NCBI GenBank assembly: GCA_020536535.1
Contig: JAHLWZ010000844.1
Location: 16,251-80,250, forward strand
DNA length: 64,000 nucleotides
Direction of reading: 5' to 3'
DNA from: Pelomyxa schiedti
Lineage: Eukaryota; Evosea; Pelobiontida; Pelomyxidae
Position numbers and translations under genes: made by a program. The notes beneath the pieces were generated by a model, which made no database searches, was not told the origin of the DNA, and saw only the letters and a list, made by a program, of their open reading frames with translations. Of the stretch, positions 26,701 through 39,104 are shown piece by piece. Position 1 is the first letter of the stretch. The number at the start of each line of letters is the position of its first letter.

Positions 26701-29334
26701 GACCAATCTTTTGGAAGACACTCCACACAAGTTCCAATGCCACAACTGTGGAAGGCGGTGATAGTGATTCTGGAAGGGAAATACGCTGTTCATTCTGAGT
26801 AGGCTTTTCATTTTGTGGGTTGCACATTGATGTCGGTCTGGAGTAATTGTGCAACATCACTAACAAAATATCTTCAATAAGTTGCAGACCTGGAAATGGC
26901 ATCTATCAACTTGATGTTCCCACTGGCCTTGGCCTTTGTAATGGGTGACTCCCCATTGTTGTTCTCAATGCCTTTTTGTTTGAAAACAGTTGTCAAATTT
27001 GCCAAAATGCCAAAGGAAAAAAGAGAGTCATACAAGGATTTGCCTCTGCAAAGATGAGAGAAGAAATGAAGTCTAAATGCAGTTCCGGCGCTGTGCAGGC
27101 CATCATCAATGCCGTGTCTCCGGTGTCCGTTTGTGCATTCACATCAATTTTGGACACCAAGAGTGTGCTGAGAAGCTGTTCTCTACGTTAATGCGTTCAG
27201 TCTAAACAGTATGGCAGCCAACCTGACTTGAAGAGGAATCGGCTTTGAAAGATTTTGCAAGAAAATGCAGTGCAGTTTGTCCTCTTTTTGCTCGATGTAA
27301 AGTTTTGGCACCCTTTTCAATAAGTAGGTTGGCAACATCAAAATTCCCAGATGAGATTGCTGCACTTTTTTTGCAGAGAAAGAGAGAAAGCACTATTATT
27401 TATTGGTTTTTTTTTCTAAGTGCATACAGTAAGGGTGTAATACCCAGATAGTCCTGTGTGATTAAAAAAAAATTCCCATCAAATGATAAAGTTACAAGTC
27501 TGTGAGCATACTTTGGGATCAATTTTCGCCCCTTTGTCCAGAAGATAACTCACAAGTTCAGAGTTCCCCGAATATGAAGCAACATGCAAAAGAGTTAGAC
27601 CAGTATTTCCTTTTGCATTTATGGTTCCCTCCTGATTGAACATGAGTTACAAAATGAAAAAAAATGGGAGATGGAAGGCACGAGAAGGGGGAATTGGATG
27701 ACTGGGGATGGAGATGACACCTTGATGCTGGCCTCAACCTTTTCCACCAACTGCTTGTTCAACCCTCGTGGCGATGCTTGTATGAATCCCACGGCATCTT
27801 TCAGTGCTGGTGCCGTGACAGGAGTGGCAAATGCAATCCAACACATCTCAGAATTCCCTTCGACTGCAGCTGTGAACCCTGGTTTTGAGATTGAGTGTGA
27901 GATTGGAGTGAAAGTGATGGAGTGAGTGAGTGGGTGACGATTGACTCAAAGCCAACCAACCTGTTGAGGAAGCGAGAATTTTTGAGGTGGGAACAGCACT
28001 GAACGGTGCTTCGTTTGAATACCCAAAGAGCCATGCAAGCACTTTTGGTGTGCTTGGAAACGGTTGTGTGAATGTCACTGACAACACTCCCCCTGATGAT
28101 GTGTGTGCTCGTTGTTGACCACTGAGGAATATTGTGGTTCTTGTTGGTAAAGTATTAAAAATACCCTCACCAGCTGCAAGGTTAATCATCACTGCTGATG
28201 ATCTTTTTAACATTAGAACCTAGTCTATGATCATAGAGTATGGACTTACTTGGTCATAGCTTCCAGTTGTGGATGAACCGCGGGGATAAAACCTGGCTCA
28301 ATCGGTGGAGTGGCAACTGCAGAAGGAACCGCTTGGTACATGCTTATTGGCTGTGGTGACGAGGAAACTGGTGGTTGTGGTGAAGGTGAAACAGGTGCAT
28401 TGAGTAGTGGTGTTGCAGAAGGAGAATAATTACACATTACCGTTGGGTGTGTGGAAAGTGAAGCCGGTGGCTGTGGTGAAACCGAAAGAGGTGGCTGTGG
28501 GGCAATTGAAACTGGCGGCTGTGGTGCCATCGCCACCGGCGGCTGCAGTGACGGCGACGGCGAAGGTGATGGTAAAGGTGAATGTGAAGGTGATGGCAAA
28601 GGTGAAGGTGAAGGCGAAGGTGAGTGTGAATGTGATGGGGTGAATGTTGTTGGCATGGGAGGAGTCATGGGCCTCGGGGCCACAACAGGCAGCAGCAGCA
28701 AGCCGCCGTCGCCGCTGCAGTGCGATAACGAAGGGGACAGCGGCGCCTGCGTGGGCGTCGACACGCGGTCCAGCGAGCAGGGCGTGATGCAGCGCAAGTT
28801 GGGCGACGCATCCGCCGAGCTGCTGAAGGAATGTTCGGGAGACTGGTACGGAGTCGTCAGGCTGTCGGTCCCACAAGTCCGAGTGCTTGACGTGGTGGTG
28901 GACGAGGAGAATGACTGGGAAGAAGAAGAAGAAGAAGAATAGCACCCGCCGGGTGTCGAATCATTTGTCTGGGAGTTGGATTCCCAGTCGGAATGAGGAA
29001 GAGGAGGAGGCGGCGGCGGAGCGGGTGCGGGCACAGTCAGGCGCAGGTGTTGTGATCTGTGCTCGCGTTGCTTGCTTTTCAGGATTGTGGTGGTCTGCCA
29101 GCCGCCCGTCGAGGCCCTCGGCTGCTTCGCTTCGTCGCCCAGTGGGGGTCCACTGCTTGTTGTTGGGCCTCCTAGTTGCATGGCACTAACACTGCGGGTG
29201 TACTTGGGCTGTGAGATCGGCGCCGAAACTGTGGGAAGGCATGGGCTGCTGCTGTTGCTGCTGTGAGTGTCAGTTTCGGAACCAGAGGGAATTGAAATGC
29301 TGCCTCGGTTGCGTGCGACCAACCAGGAGGTCAT
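23777..29334 (-). CDS. TKL-family protein kinase B with H-type-lectin-like, ankyrin and MSP-like domains
   Basis: Paralogue of kinases A and C. Start ATG at 29334; the last exon ends with SFLALGKCLEQLVQLQLL and TAA at 23777. The N-terminal 360 residues are Ser/Pro-rich with an extended Ser-Pro and Pro-Pro-Val repeat (28560-28480). Then come the H-type-lectin-like domain (LSVTFTQPFPSTPKVLAWLF near 28060, GFTA...MCWIAFATP near 27850), ankyrin repeats (about 27650-26900), the region opening near 26900, an MSP-like beta domain (about 26080-25750) and the kinase (about 25400-23780). Kinase motifs seen are a GQGSFAAVW loop, VAIKLLK, HRDL near 24570, DFG near 24360 and a C-lobe PPEYAKLISDCWHQDP. Only about 200 nt separates its start from the end of kinase C. 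Most inner exon borders are not resolved, but stop codons fall only in GT-AG intervals that line up with introns of A and C. Confidence 0.82.
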
Positions 29335-29536
29335 TGTGTGGGCCCAGGTTTCGCGAAAACAATTGGTTCAAGGTCTCAGAATCAAGATCCCTCGGCTTGA
29401 CAAGTTGGGTGACTTCCGTTTGCTATCAAACTTCAAAAAGTTAATGTTCTCAGAACGGAGGAAACCGATCGGTTTCGCTTAAGACTTTGGGAGCTAATAT
29501 TGGAACTAAGAGGGTCACAGCATTTGTTTTGTATTA

Positions 29537-32500
29537 TTACAGCAGACAGGATTTTACAAGGTGGTCTAGGACAGCAGTGATGGCCGGAAAGGCTGGCAGC
29601 TATGTGAGAAGAAATCAGAGAAAGGAAAGCAAACGCACGAGGTCGTCTTGTGGGATCGTGATCCCAACAGTCGACAATCAACTCGGCATATTCAGGTGGT
29701 GCTGTTTCTGGGATTTCTTCTCTCTTTCCAGAAACAACAAAGGAATCTATATTCCCCAGGTGAGCCAAATAAAAGGGGGGGTTGGAGTTTCTCACAAAAG
29801 TCCTTCATTGTTCTGTAAGGGAGCATTTCAGTGAGGATTTGCCATAGCATAATACCGTAGCTAAACACGTCCGTTTCAACACCGTAATCATTGGCTCCAG
29901 ATAAAACCTCTGTGTAGTGTGAGTTGAGAATACAAGAACGTAGTTAAATTTAGGTATCTACCTGGCGCCATATCTGTTTTCGTTTCAATGATGTAGGGAG
30001 GAGGAAATGCATGGAAGGGTCAGAAATAGGCAACAAATTTCTTCAATACATATTGGGGTGCCAATTAGAGCTGTCATCTGCTGCGCTGATGAAGCTGTCA
30101 GTGCTGGGGAGGCTGAAGTCATTCCTCTTGAACTGACAGTCCGTGATGTGCCAAAATCGGAAACCTGGAAATATGTGTAACAAAAAAAAGGGGAAAGGGG
30201 GCATATCACCTTACAGGTCACATCCGCATGTTTACTGATTGACACCATAAGAACTTAAAAAATATTGATCAGACGAAAAATCACGGAAAGTAAAAGTAAA
30301 CAGGATGATGTATACTATTATCTGGCTGGATGAGAAAGTATGTTGATGAGTTAAGCGGGTATATGAAGGAAGGAGCGAGTACCTTCAAGTCTCTATGCAC
30401 CATGTTGTTTGCATGCTTTTTATTTTTGAGATTAATTGTCTCAGACAAGAATTGGATGATACCAAAAAAGACATTGCTGTTGTGGTACGAGTGTAGTGTG
30501 AAAGTCTTGTTAAAATCGGACAAAGCTTATGGAGAAGAAAGGATTCTGACCTAGTGCTATATCCTTGGCAATCTTCAGTTTGATGATCCAGGGCAGGTCT
30601 TTGTTTTTCTATTATTATGAATTTGATACAAATGAAGGAACAGTAAGCTTCCAGATGAAGGGAAGTGAAGAGACATTTAGAAAAGATGACAAATTTCCCA
30701 GTGCCATGTACTCCTTTTTTGAGAAAAAAAAGATTGGGTCAAAAAAGTAGTGGGAGGGTTTAGTGAGGGTGATAAGGCACACCGTTACAATGCACAACTG
30801 GAAAGAAAGTTAAGCAGAACACATAAATACAATTGAAAATGCAATATTTCAAAAGAAATGAAAGGGACCTTGGATAGAATCATTACACTACAAATTTGAA
30901 TGGGTGACAAATGAAAAGAAGAGGATAAACATACGCTCCTATGAAGTTGACAATGTGGGTGTGCCTCAGTTGTGTGAGAACTCTGACCTCTCTGAAATTA
31001 AAATTGCAGAGGGATTAATGAGAATACGAATTACACAATTTTAACCTTTTAAATTCAGTGAAGGAGGCCTCAGAGGGATTTTGGTTTTTGAGGAGTTTGA
31101 TTGCCACAGGTGTGTGACGCCAACTCCCCTTCCTTTACAGTATGAGATGATAGTTTAATTTCTATTATTTCTTGGTTTTGTGTGTCATGTGCATGAAGAG
31201 TGCATGCAAACCAAACCGATGCAAAACTTCCTTCTCCAATTTTTTCCTCAAAAAATAAATCCGTGTAATCAAGCTACTATTGTAAGACAAAATTTTACAT
31301 ATGTTGGGGCTTCATTTATCACCCAACTTCCCTGTTCCCTTCAAATTTTTGATGATATACTAAACAAACTTTGTTATAACTATTCACACCTGAGTTGAGA
31401 GCCACGTTGTCATTGTGAATTGGATAGAGTGGCAGAATGTTGCTTCAGAATCACTCAATGTCTTTCTGTAACTCATAAATCCAGTTTTGTGATCTGAATT
31501 GTGTGAGTGGGAGAGCTGAGTGTGGGAATGTGGCATTGTCACAGTGTGGCATCGTGGCAGTGCATTTGGGAAAAATGAGAAGGGAGAAGAGAACAAAAGA
31601 AAAGAACAACCGGCAGCAATCATTCCAAACTGTGCATCAATGGTTGTCGTGCAAAACACAGTCAACCTCACCTTGAACTCAACATCCTTTCCCTGTGTTG
31701 TGTGACATCTGACGTGAGACAAGGTATGATAGAAGACAAGGCGGAGAAAGTAGAAAGACAAAAGAAAAAAAACCTTGGGGATTGCAACTTGGAGTGGATC
31801 GATTTTCAAAGTGTAACGGTCATCAGAGGGAATGATAAACGAAACCAAAATTCCACTCCCGTTGTTTCTGACAACAAACGTGTCTGTCACTTCCTTTGGT
31901 TTTTGGTTGTGTATCAATTATTTTTTCTTGCCAGCTTCGAAAAAAGGAAAAAACGAACCTTATCGATATCAACAGGCTCACCACCAAAATCCAGCTTGGG
32001 TGGTGTTACCTGTAAAACGAGTGGGGGAAAGAATATTCCTTCAACAATCGGGAACATACAGTGAGATTTGGAGAAGGCAGAAGCAGTGGCAACGAAAATG
32101 GAGGTGGTGCAAGAACAGGGACAGCTTTTGGAGGTGACTTTGGTCTCAGTAATCGATCACCTTCACAGGCAACAGAAGCAATTGTTGGTATAATAATGGA
32201 TTTCCTTTCAGATATATATGCAAGAGACTTCCTGTCAAATCCTGCTCGTCTGTAACAGGGACACATTTGTTTCTATTAGTAGGTTTGTTGTTAGATGTGG
32301 TGCCACCAAGAATCACTACCAGCTTTCTTGAATGTGTATCTGCCGCAATCCAACTCATTGAACTGCCAAGTGGAACACTGTCCTCCAAGGCCACATCAAA
32401 CCCTGTTCCAACTCAGTCAAACTTAAAGAATTGGGATTTTCTTTGCCTGTGAGAGTTGATGCAATCTTTTTGGTTGGAATTCGCAACTGGAACCCACTGA

Positions 32501-35026
32501 GTGACCACATAGAAACGTGAGGAGGTGTGCGAAAGGGTGTGATGAAGTCAATGTGATGCTGACAGTTTTGAGCTGTGAATTTCCCACTTTGAAACATGTT
32601 TGAACTGTCCCCTATTTTTTGGAAGACATTCCAGACAAGCTCCAATGCCACAACTGTGCAAGGTGGTGACGCTGGAGAAAGGGGAAGAAGTTGCTTGCTG
32701 AGCTCCACCCTTTCACTCAGTGAGTTGGTTGTTGCCGTGGATTCGTCTTCTCCCTCCATTGAGCCTGACATAAACATCGATGTTCCTCCAGAGTAACTGT
32801 ACAATGTCAACAACAAAATGTAAGAGGTGAACGAGAGAGGGGGATATAGATTGTTTTTACGCACCTGGAAAGGGCATCTATCAACTTGATGTTCCCACTG
32901 GCCTTGGCCTTTGTAATGGGCGACTCCCCATTGTTGTTCTCAATGCCTTTTTGTTTGGAAACAGTTGTCAAATTGCCAAAAGGGAGAAAAAAAAAGGAGG
33001 CACACTAGGATTTGCCTCTGCAAAGATGAGAGAAGAAATGAAGTCCAAATGCAGGTTTGGAGCTGTGCATGCGATCATCAATGCCGTGTCTCCTGAGTCC
33101 GTTTGTGCATTCACATCAATTTTGGAGCACAACAGTGTGCGGAGAAGCTGTTAACAATTGTTGAGGTTGCTGGATAAAGTCTTCTTCAACTTACAGATGT
33201 TGAAAGGGAATCAGATTTGAAAGATTTTGCAAGAAAATGCAGTGCAGTTTGCTTTCTTCTTGTTTGGGGTAAAAGTTTGGCCCCCATTTTGATGAGTGCC
33301 TCTGCCACAGCGAAATGCCCTTCTGAGATTGCTGCCCTTTTTGTAATTACTTCTTTGAATGAGGGAAAAAAAAGATACTACAGCAATGGTGTCATGTCTT
33401 GGTTGTCCTGCAATATAAAGATTGTATGTATGATTTTAGACTCTTTTTGTGGGAAGAGGTATGTGCCTTGAGTTCCAGGCAAGGTCCCTTCTTCAGCAAC
33501 TCAGAGACAAGGTCAGAGTTCCCCGAATATGAAGCAACATGCAAAAGAGTTTTTCCGTCGTCTGCTCTTGCATTTATGGTTCCCTCCTGATTGACACATG
33601 AGGGACAAAATGAAAAAAAAAAAGGAAGGTTCGAGAGAGGGAGGAAACGAAAAAAAAAAGGATGGGGTGGTTGGAATTGGATGACTGGGGATGGAGATGA
33701 CACCTTGATGCTGGCCTCAACCTTTTCCACCAACTGCTTGTTCAACCCTCGTGGTGATGCTTGTATGATCCGGATGGCATCTTTCAGTGCTGGTGCCGTG
33801 ACAGGAGTGGCAAATGCAATCCAACACATCTCAGAATTCCCTTCGACCGCAGCTGTGAACCCTGGTTTTGAAATTGAGAGTGAGATTGGAGTGAAAGTGA
33901 TGGTGAGAATGGTGAGAATGGTGAGAGTGAGTGAGTGGGTGGGTGACGATGGACTCAAAGCCAACCAACCTGTTGAGGATGCGAGAATTTTTGAGGTGGG
34001 AACAGCACTGAACGGTGCTTCGTTTGAATACCCAAAGAGCCATGCAAGCACTTTTGGTGTGCTTGGAAACGGTTGTGTGAATGTCACTGACAACACTCCC
34101 CCTGATGATGTGTGTGCTCGTTGTTGACCACTGTGAAGCATTCCCGACAGCGCAGGAAAGCAGCCAAAAAGTTCTTCCACAGTTGCAATGCCAATCTTTA
34201 CAGTTGAACTACATCCATGATGAATGTTAGGTACCAGCCAAGAAGGCCAGGCAAACAAAAAAGGGAAAAGCCAAAAGGTTACAACTACACACTCCAAAAA
34301 TAGCTGCTGCCTGGATGCTGTTGAGCCTACACTTGCAATTGACGTCACTTCAGTTGGAGACAACGTGGCCGGCGGCCTGGAATTAAGATTTGAAACGGCC
34401 GGCACGTGCACCTTCGGGTGCGAGCATGCCAAGTCCGGCGACTGCGGCGGCGTCGACGCGCAGTCGGCCGACGAGCTCGTCATGGTAGCCGCCGCAGATG
34501 CGCACGACGACGACGACGAAGACGACGAAGACGAGGAGCCCGCCCACAACGACGAACCATTTTCCGCGCCGATTTGGTTTTGCTGCTGCTGCTGCTGCTG
34601 CTGTCGAGGTTCGGGCTGTGACTGGTATGAGGTGCTGGGGCTGCTTCTGGTGCAGGTTTTATCTGATAAGACTGAGGGCGGTGTTGGAGTGCCGGGTGTG
34701 GGCTGTGAGTCGTCAGAATCTCGCGACGTGGTGGCTGGTGTTTGCTTTTCCTTGTCTCTGTCTTTGTCGTGGTGCTTGTGCTTGTGCGACTGGTGTTTGG
34801 TGCCGGACGATTTGGCTTCGCCACCGCTGCTGCCTTTGTGCCTGTGTTTGCTCTTCTCGTGGCTGTTGGGTCGCTTTGTTCCACTTTCGGCCCGAACTCG
34901 GCCTTCCTCGTGTGGGGTGTGCGACTTGCTCACGGGCTCAGATTCACCCATTGGGGGCGTTGGTGGTTTGATGTCGATGTTATCTGGTGGCGAAGGAGTC
35001 CACTCCACCGTGTTGGTGGCCGCCAT
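29537..35026 (-). CDS. TKL-family protein kinase C with H-type-lectin-like, ankyrin and MSP-like domains
   Basis: Third copy of the family. The first real ATG is at 35026; the last exon reads FPAITAVLDHLVKSCLL then TAA at 29537. The N-terminus has a His/Lys-rich cluster (KHQSHKHKHHDKDRDKEK), a Gln run and acidic and Ser runs. The H-type-lectin-like domain lies at about 34130-33770 (LSVTFTQPFPSTPKVLAWLF, GFTAAVEGNSEMCWIAFATP), ankyrin repeats at about 33590-32900 (DDGKTLLHVASYSGN), an unassigned segment at 32860-32150, an MSP-like domain at 32000-31640 and the kinase at about 31250-29540. HRDLK is near 30385, DFG near 30155 and the APE region near 29960. Many introns are in the same places as in B. 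Function is inferred: a cytosolic Ser/Thr kinase that may be steered by its carbohydrate-binding-like and ankyrin modules. Confidence 0.82.
33897..33940. repeat. Short tandem repeat in a kinase C intron
   Basis: GTGAGAATG-type units repeat about three times and run into GTGAGTGAGTG. The matching intron of kinase B (near 27910) keeps the flanks but has fewer units, so this marks divergence between the two recent copies. Confidence 0.6.
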
Positions 35027-35179
35027 CACTGCTCGATCAAGACCAATCAGTGGTTACGTGAAGGTGTAAGCTTCGGTGATTTCCTTGGATCGAACCGATC
35101 CTGAGCTACGTAGAACGAAAATGACAGCGTTCCGGTCTGTTGATTATTTTATTCCAGCCAGTTGCCAAAAAAAAAAGCT

Positions 35180-36389
35180 TCAAACAGATTTGGATTCTGG
35201 GGTGTGTGTGGGCGTGCGATGTCGACTGAAATACACAACAACAAAAATGAGGCACACAAGTCCACCAACTACTAGATTCACAACGAGGGTGCCTCGGAAA
35301 GCCGGTCTGTTCTTGTGGAGTGTGTGGCGTCTGTGCTCGTTGATGTGCTGGTTTGTGAACGGCTGTCTACTGGGTTGCAAATCTTCATTGGTCTGGGCTG
35401 CTTGTTCTTGTTTGGTGTTGTTCGCGGGAGCATATCCTTGGGGGAATACTTCCGCTCTTGGTACATAATCGTCTGTTGGTGGGAATTCCATCTCAGTAAA
35501 CGCGGTCATGCTATCAAACTCAACAAGTGCTGTGTCTTCGACTTCAATAAAACATGCGTTCTCAACAATTTCTTGACCACGAGTACGCTTCAGACACAAA
35601 TTTCCCAATGCGAACTCAAGTTTGTGAAGGTCGTCGTATATGTTTATGGCTGGCATCTTGAACCAGTAGCCAAGACTCATGTGGAACACGTACTCTGTGA
35701 GGTATGAGACGAAAAAAGGGGAGTTAAAAAAAGGAAATGCAACCTGGATCGTATTGAATACCCGTTGTATTGGCAACAAACATCTGAAATTCGCGGACCA
35801 CATCCAGCACAGGGTCGGGGAGAGACAATACAACTGCAACCACGCTTGATCCAACAGCGAGGCCTTGTACAGATGGAACAACGTGTAATGGAGTCATTGA
35901 CAGTCTACTAGAAATAGAGTGAAGCTTTTGCCGAAATTCAGCAGAGTTGGAAAAAGAGAGCCATTCTTGTTCTGTCATGCTCAACTCCCATTGGGTGTAG
36001 AGGGGGAAGATCTTGAATTTAAGATAAAGTGTTAAGTTTCAGCCAAAAACTCTGAAGTATCTTCTTACAAGATGCACAAACCGTCATGTGATACGACGAA
36101 GGAGGTAATGGCGCAAGGAAGTACCTGCCGTACGTATGAGTTTTCGTTGCGCACTTTCAATGAATCAATCACGAATTAGAACCTACTTCAAACGAGAAGA
36201 CACTATAGCGTCATACAAAGGAGCCCAGTCATCAGGATTTGACAGCATCGACACAATCGTAACACCCAGAAGACGTTGGAATTTGCCGTTATCATCCAGT
36301 TTCCCACCCGGTAGCACGTACGCACCAGATCTTCCCATGCCCATGCACACACTCCACGCAGTAACAACCCAGATCCACCAGCACTTCAT
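35180..36389 (-). CDS. Membrane-anchored DUF1868/2H-phosphoesterase-like protein
   Basis: Four exons (36389-36187, 36124-36082, 36011-35744, 35694-35180) join in phase to 342 residues. The start MKCWWIWVVTAWSVCMGMG is a signal peptide. The body has two H-x-T/S motifs typical of 2H phosphoesterases: LAPLPPSSYHMT-IF near residue 80 and YVFHMSLGYWF near residue 175. The spacing and the LPPSSYHMT context match the DUF1868 family. 2H enzymes split 2',3'-cyclic or 1',2'-cyclic phosphates, or act as RNA ligase-type cyclic phosphodiesterases; DUF1868 members are not characterised biochemically. Near the C-terminus LVVNLVVGGLVCLIFVVVYF is one transmembrane helix with a short basic cytosolic tail, so the catalytic part should face a lumen or the outside. 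It is head-to-head (130 nt) with the next + gene. Confidence 0.72.
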
Positions 36390-36425
36390 CTGTTTGTGAT
36401 TTTTGAAATGAAAAGGACTTCCGTG

Positions 36426-36445
36426 TTTCATCGTTTTTGATGAAA
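36426..36445. repeat. 7-bp inverted repeat in a shared upstream region
   Basis: TTTCATC (36426-36432) and GATGAAA (36439-36445) form a perfect stem with a 6-nt T-rich loop, in the 130-bp gap between two divergent genes. It could be a protein-binding palindrome or chance. Confidence 0.4.
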
Positions 36446-36519
36446 TGACAACGCAGCAGGGGATTAGTGTCACGCATATCGGAACAATGCTGTGAGATCA
36501 TTATTACCTTTAATCCTGG

Positions 36520-37673
36520 ATGGCGCAGTCGGGTGCACCTACGCCGACAACGTGGGCGGAGATCCAACAAGCGATAGACACTCTACGACAACAAAATGAC
36601 CGGTAACAGACGTGCCACACTGTTGAATGAGTTTTTCATTTTAACCGAGCGCAGGTTGTCAGAAGCTCAGCAAACTAACTACAAACTTATATTACAAACT
36701 CACGAGAATTTGAAACGAGTTAGTACATTGTAAATTCCTTGTTGTATCAATAAGTGAATGTTTTCAGGCATTGGAGATGCTTCAACTCTTACAAAGAGTG
36801 GTATGTGAGACTAAGACCAAAGATGTTGAACCCTCCACGAACGTACAAGTGACGCAGTCTTCTGTAACGCCCCCTTGCAGCACTGCTGTAACTAACGCGC
36901 CGGAACGTGCACACTCCACTAGTTCAATCAGCTCTACTCACACGACGTCAGGGAGTAGTTCCTTCTCTCCATCATGTGCGAAACTGCCCCAGCAACACTT
37001 CAGCCCTGCTCCTCGCTCCCCTATGTTTAATTTTTCACCACGGGGCATCCAAAACTCTTCTCTTCCCAGCCCAATTTCACCACAACAACAATTCCATGCA
37101 CGCTTATCAAAACCTGTGAATACCCTCATATCACCACCTCCGGCAAAGAAGCTTGCACTAGGGTCAACTAGTTTACCACGGCCACTCTTTGCCTACACAA
37201 ACAGAGAAAACGCTTTCTGCTCTCCTTCCTTGCATTCACGTGTCCTCCTTGCCAGTCAAAATGGGGATTTTTATAGTGATGAGCTTCAGAAACTGCTCTT
37301 CTCAATTAGGAGTCAGAAGGAATTCTTAGAGCTGAAGGTTTGCCCACTCGAATTGCCTCTCACTGAATTCCTTTCTAAGGTAGATTCCACCGAAATTTTA
37401 CTTCCCCTTGCCACACAATGGCTCAGTGACTGCAACAGTCCCGAGAAAATAAAATTCGCTACCGTCTTCCTACATGAAGTGGCAGCTAAGTACCCCAGTG
37501 TCTTCCAAAAGCCAGAAACCGCACACCTTACCTTAGCTGCCAGAGACCACATTGGTGCCCTCCTCCATGACCGTAACTCCCTGTGGGCTGAAGGCAGCAT
37601 TCCTCTCACCACCGAAGAACTCTCTGAACTAGCCAATTTCCTGGACCAGTGCTGTCTGTCCCTCCAGCCCTGA
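36520..37673 (+). CDS. Unrecognised protein with N-terminal coiled coil and helical C-terminal domain
   Basis: Three exons (36520-36602, 36655-36718, 36768-37673) join in phase to 350 residues. The first 65 residues look like one long helix or coiled coil (TWAEIQQAIDTLRQQND, then LILQTHENLKRALEMLQLLQ). A Ser/Pro-rich linker of about 115 residues follows. The C-terminal 130 residues are helical and could form a compact fold (SRVLLASQNG..., ELPLTEFLSKVDSTEILLPL, KFATVFLHEVAAKYPSVF, ELSELANFLDQCCLSLQ). The acronym-free layout suggests an adaptor or complex subunit, but I recognise no family and assign no function. The next gene on the same strand, the SDR gene, starts 55 nt after its stop, the tightest same-strand spacing in the window. 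Confidence 0.7.
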
Positions 37674-37727
37674 AAAAAAAACAAACACAAAACCCATTCA
37701 ATCGTCATCACCAAACTTTGCAACTTC

Positions 37728-38993
37728 ATGGCCTTGATACACTGCATAGGGGCGTTGGTGTTACTGCCCCTGGTCACCCTCGTAAGCCTTGTTACTGCAC
37801 TATGGCGCGGCTGCACAGCGGCCACACGCCGATTGCTTGGGAGGAAGACGAGCGCGACGGCGACGACGCCCATTGTTGTGGCCATCACTGGCGCTTCGAC
37901 TGGAATTGGTCATGGATTGGCTTTGCACTACGCTTCTCAGTGAGCTTTTGTTTTCTTCCAATTCACGTGGGTTTGGTGTTGGGTTTGGTTGGCATTGTGG
38001 AGTGGGTGGGTGGTTGTGTGTTACTATGACTGTGGAGAGTGGAATTTGATGTTTTGGTAATAGTTGCATCAAGGAGTGCCGCGCGTAAAGTGACCCTTCT
38101 TTTGATTGCAAGAAACACTGAGAAACTCAAGGATATAGCCACTAGATGTGAGGAAATGGGCGCTGTTGTGTTTACTGCTGTGTGTCTCTAAACTACGTAC
38201 ACCATCGGGATTCAGGATTCTTCTTAGGCCTTGGATGTTGCTCGGCGGAAGGAACTACACAACTACCTGCAAGATTTTGATTCCCGGTTCCCAATAGATA
38301 TTGTATTTGCCAACGCAGGCGTCAGTGCAGGTAACCTTCCCATTCCTCGATCCCGAATTGCTGAAGCGGTAAAGCCCAGGTAACATCTACGGGTGTCCAA
38401 AATGATGAGGATGTGTGGCAGCGCATTTTCCATACCAATGTAAACGGAGTTCTAAATACTGTTATGCCCCTCATTGACCGCATGAAATGCCGTAAAAATG
38501 GCGCCGGTGGGCATATTGTGTTGATATCGAGCTTATCTGGATTTGCACTTGGAGGTGGTTCTTATGCCCCGTACTCAACTAGCAAAGCAGCCTTGACTTG
38601 CATCGGCAAGGGTCTACAGCTACAAATGCGTAACACTCCGGTTAAAGTGGTTGTTGTATGCCCTGGATTCGTTGTCAGTGCAATGACAGGCACTATACGT
38701 CGTGGTGGGGTTTACCAATAACAATAACAAATAGATGCAATACCAGAAACTCCAATGCCGCAGAAGCTTACAACCAAAGAAGCAGTGAACCAAATTATTG
38801 CCGCAGTGGGTGATCCTCATTGTGCCACAAGGTATTAATACCTTTGGAAAATCGCACCATTCATGGCCCCCTTACTAGATTGCACCTCTTTCCTTGGCCA
38901 TTTGCGCTTCTCTCATTGTTTGGCCTTATTCCCTATGAGGAGTACTTCACCCTCTACTCTTTGCTGAAAACCTTTCGTAAGAAGTTGGCTTGA
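37728..38993 (+). CDS. Membrane-associated short-chain dehydrogenase/reductase
   Basis: Six exons (37728-37939, 38074-38179, 38228-38330, 38375-38698, 38735-38831, 38879-38993) give 318 residues. An N-terminal hydrophobic helix (CIGALVLLPLVTLVSLVTAL) precedes a Rossmann domain with the TGxxxGIG motif (AITGASTGIGHGLAL), the NAG motif (VFANAGVS), the catalytic Ser (HIVLISSLSG) and the YxxxK pair (YAPYSTSKAAL). The C-terminus has a second hydrophobic patch (LHLFPWPFALLSLFGLIPYE) and a basic end. This layout resembles ER-membrane SDRs acting on lipids, such as 3-ketodihydrosphingosine reductase or DHRS7-like enzymes, but substrate cannot be set from sequence. NAD(P) binding is expected. The frame holds through all five introns and every catalytic residue is present. 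Confidence 0.88.
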
Positions 38994-39104
38994 AGTCTAA
39001 AACACAAAAAATGCCAGAAGAAAGTTTTTTTTCCCTCCCTATTTTCTAGTCTTCCATCCTGACAACAAATGTACAAATTGTGGGGTTTTTTGGCCTTGGG
39101 TGCC

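Noticed and set aside
34224-35069. 281-residue + strand open frame
   Set aside because: It mirrors the low-complexity N-terminus of kinase C, which is supported by paralogues and by continuation into known domains.
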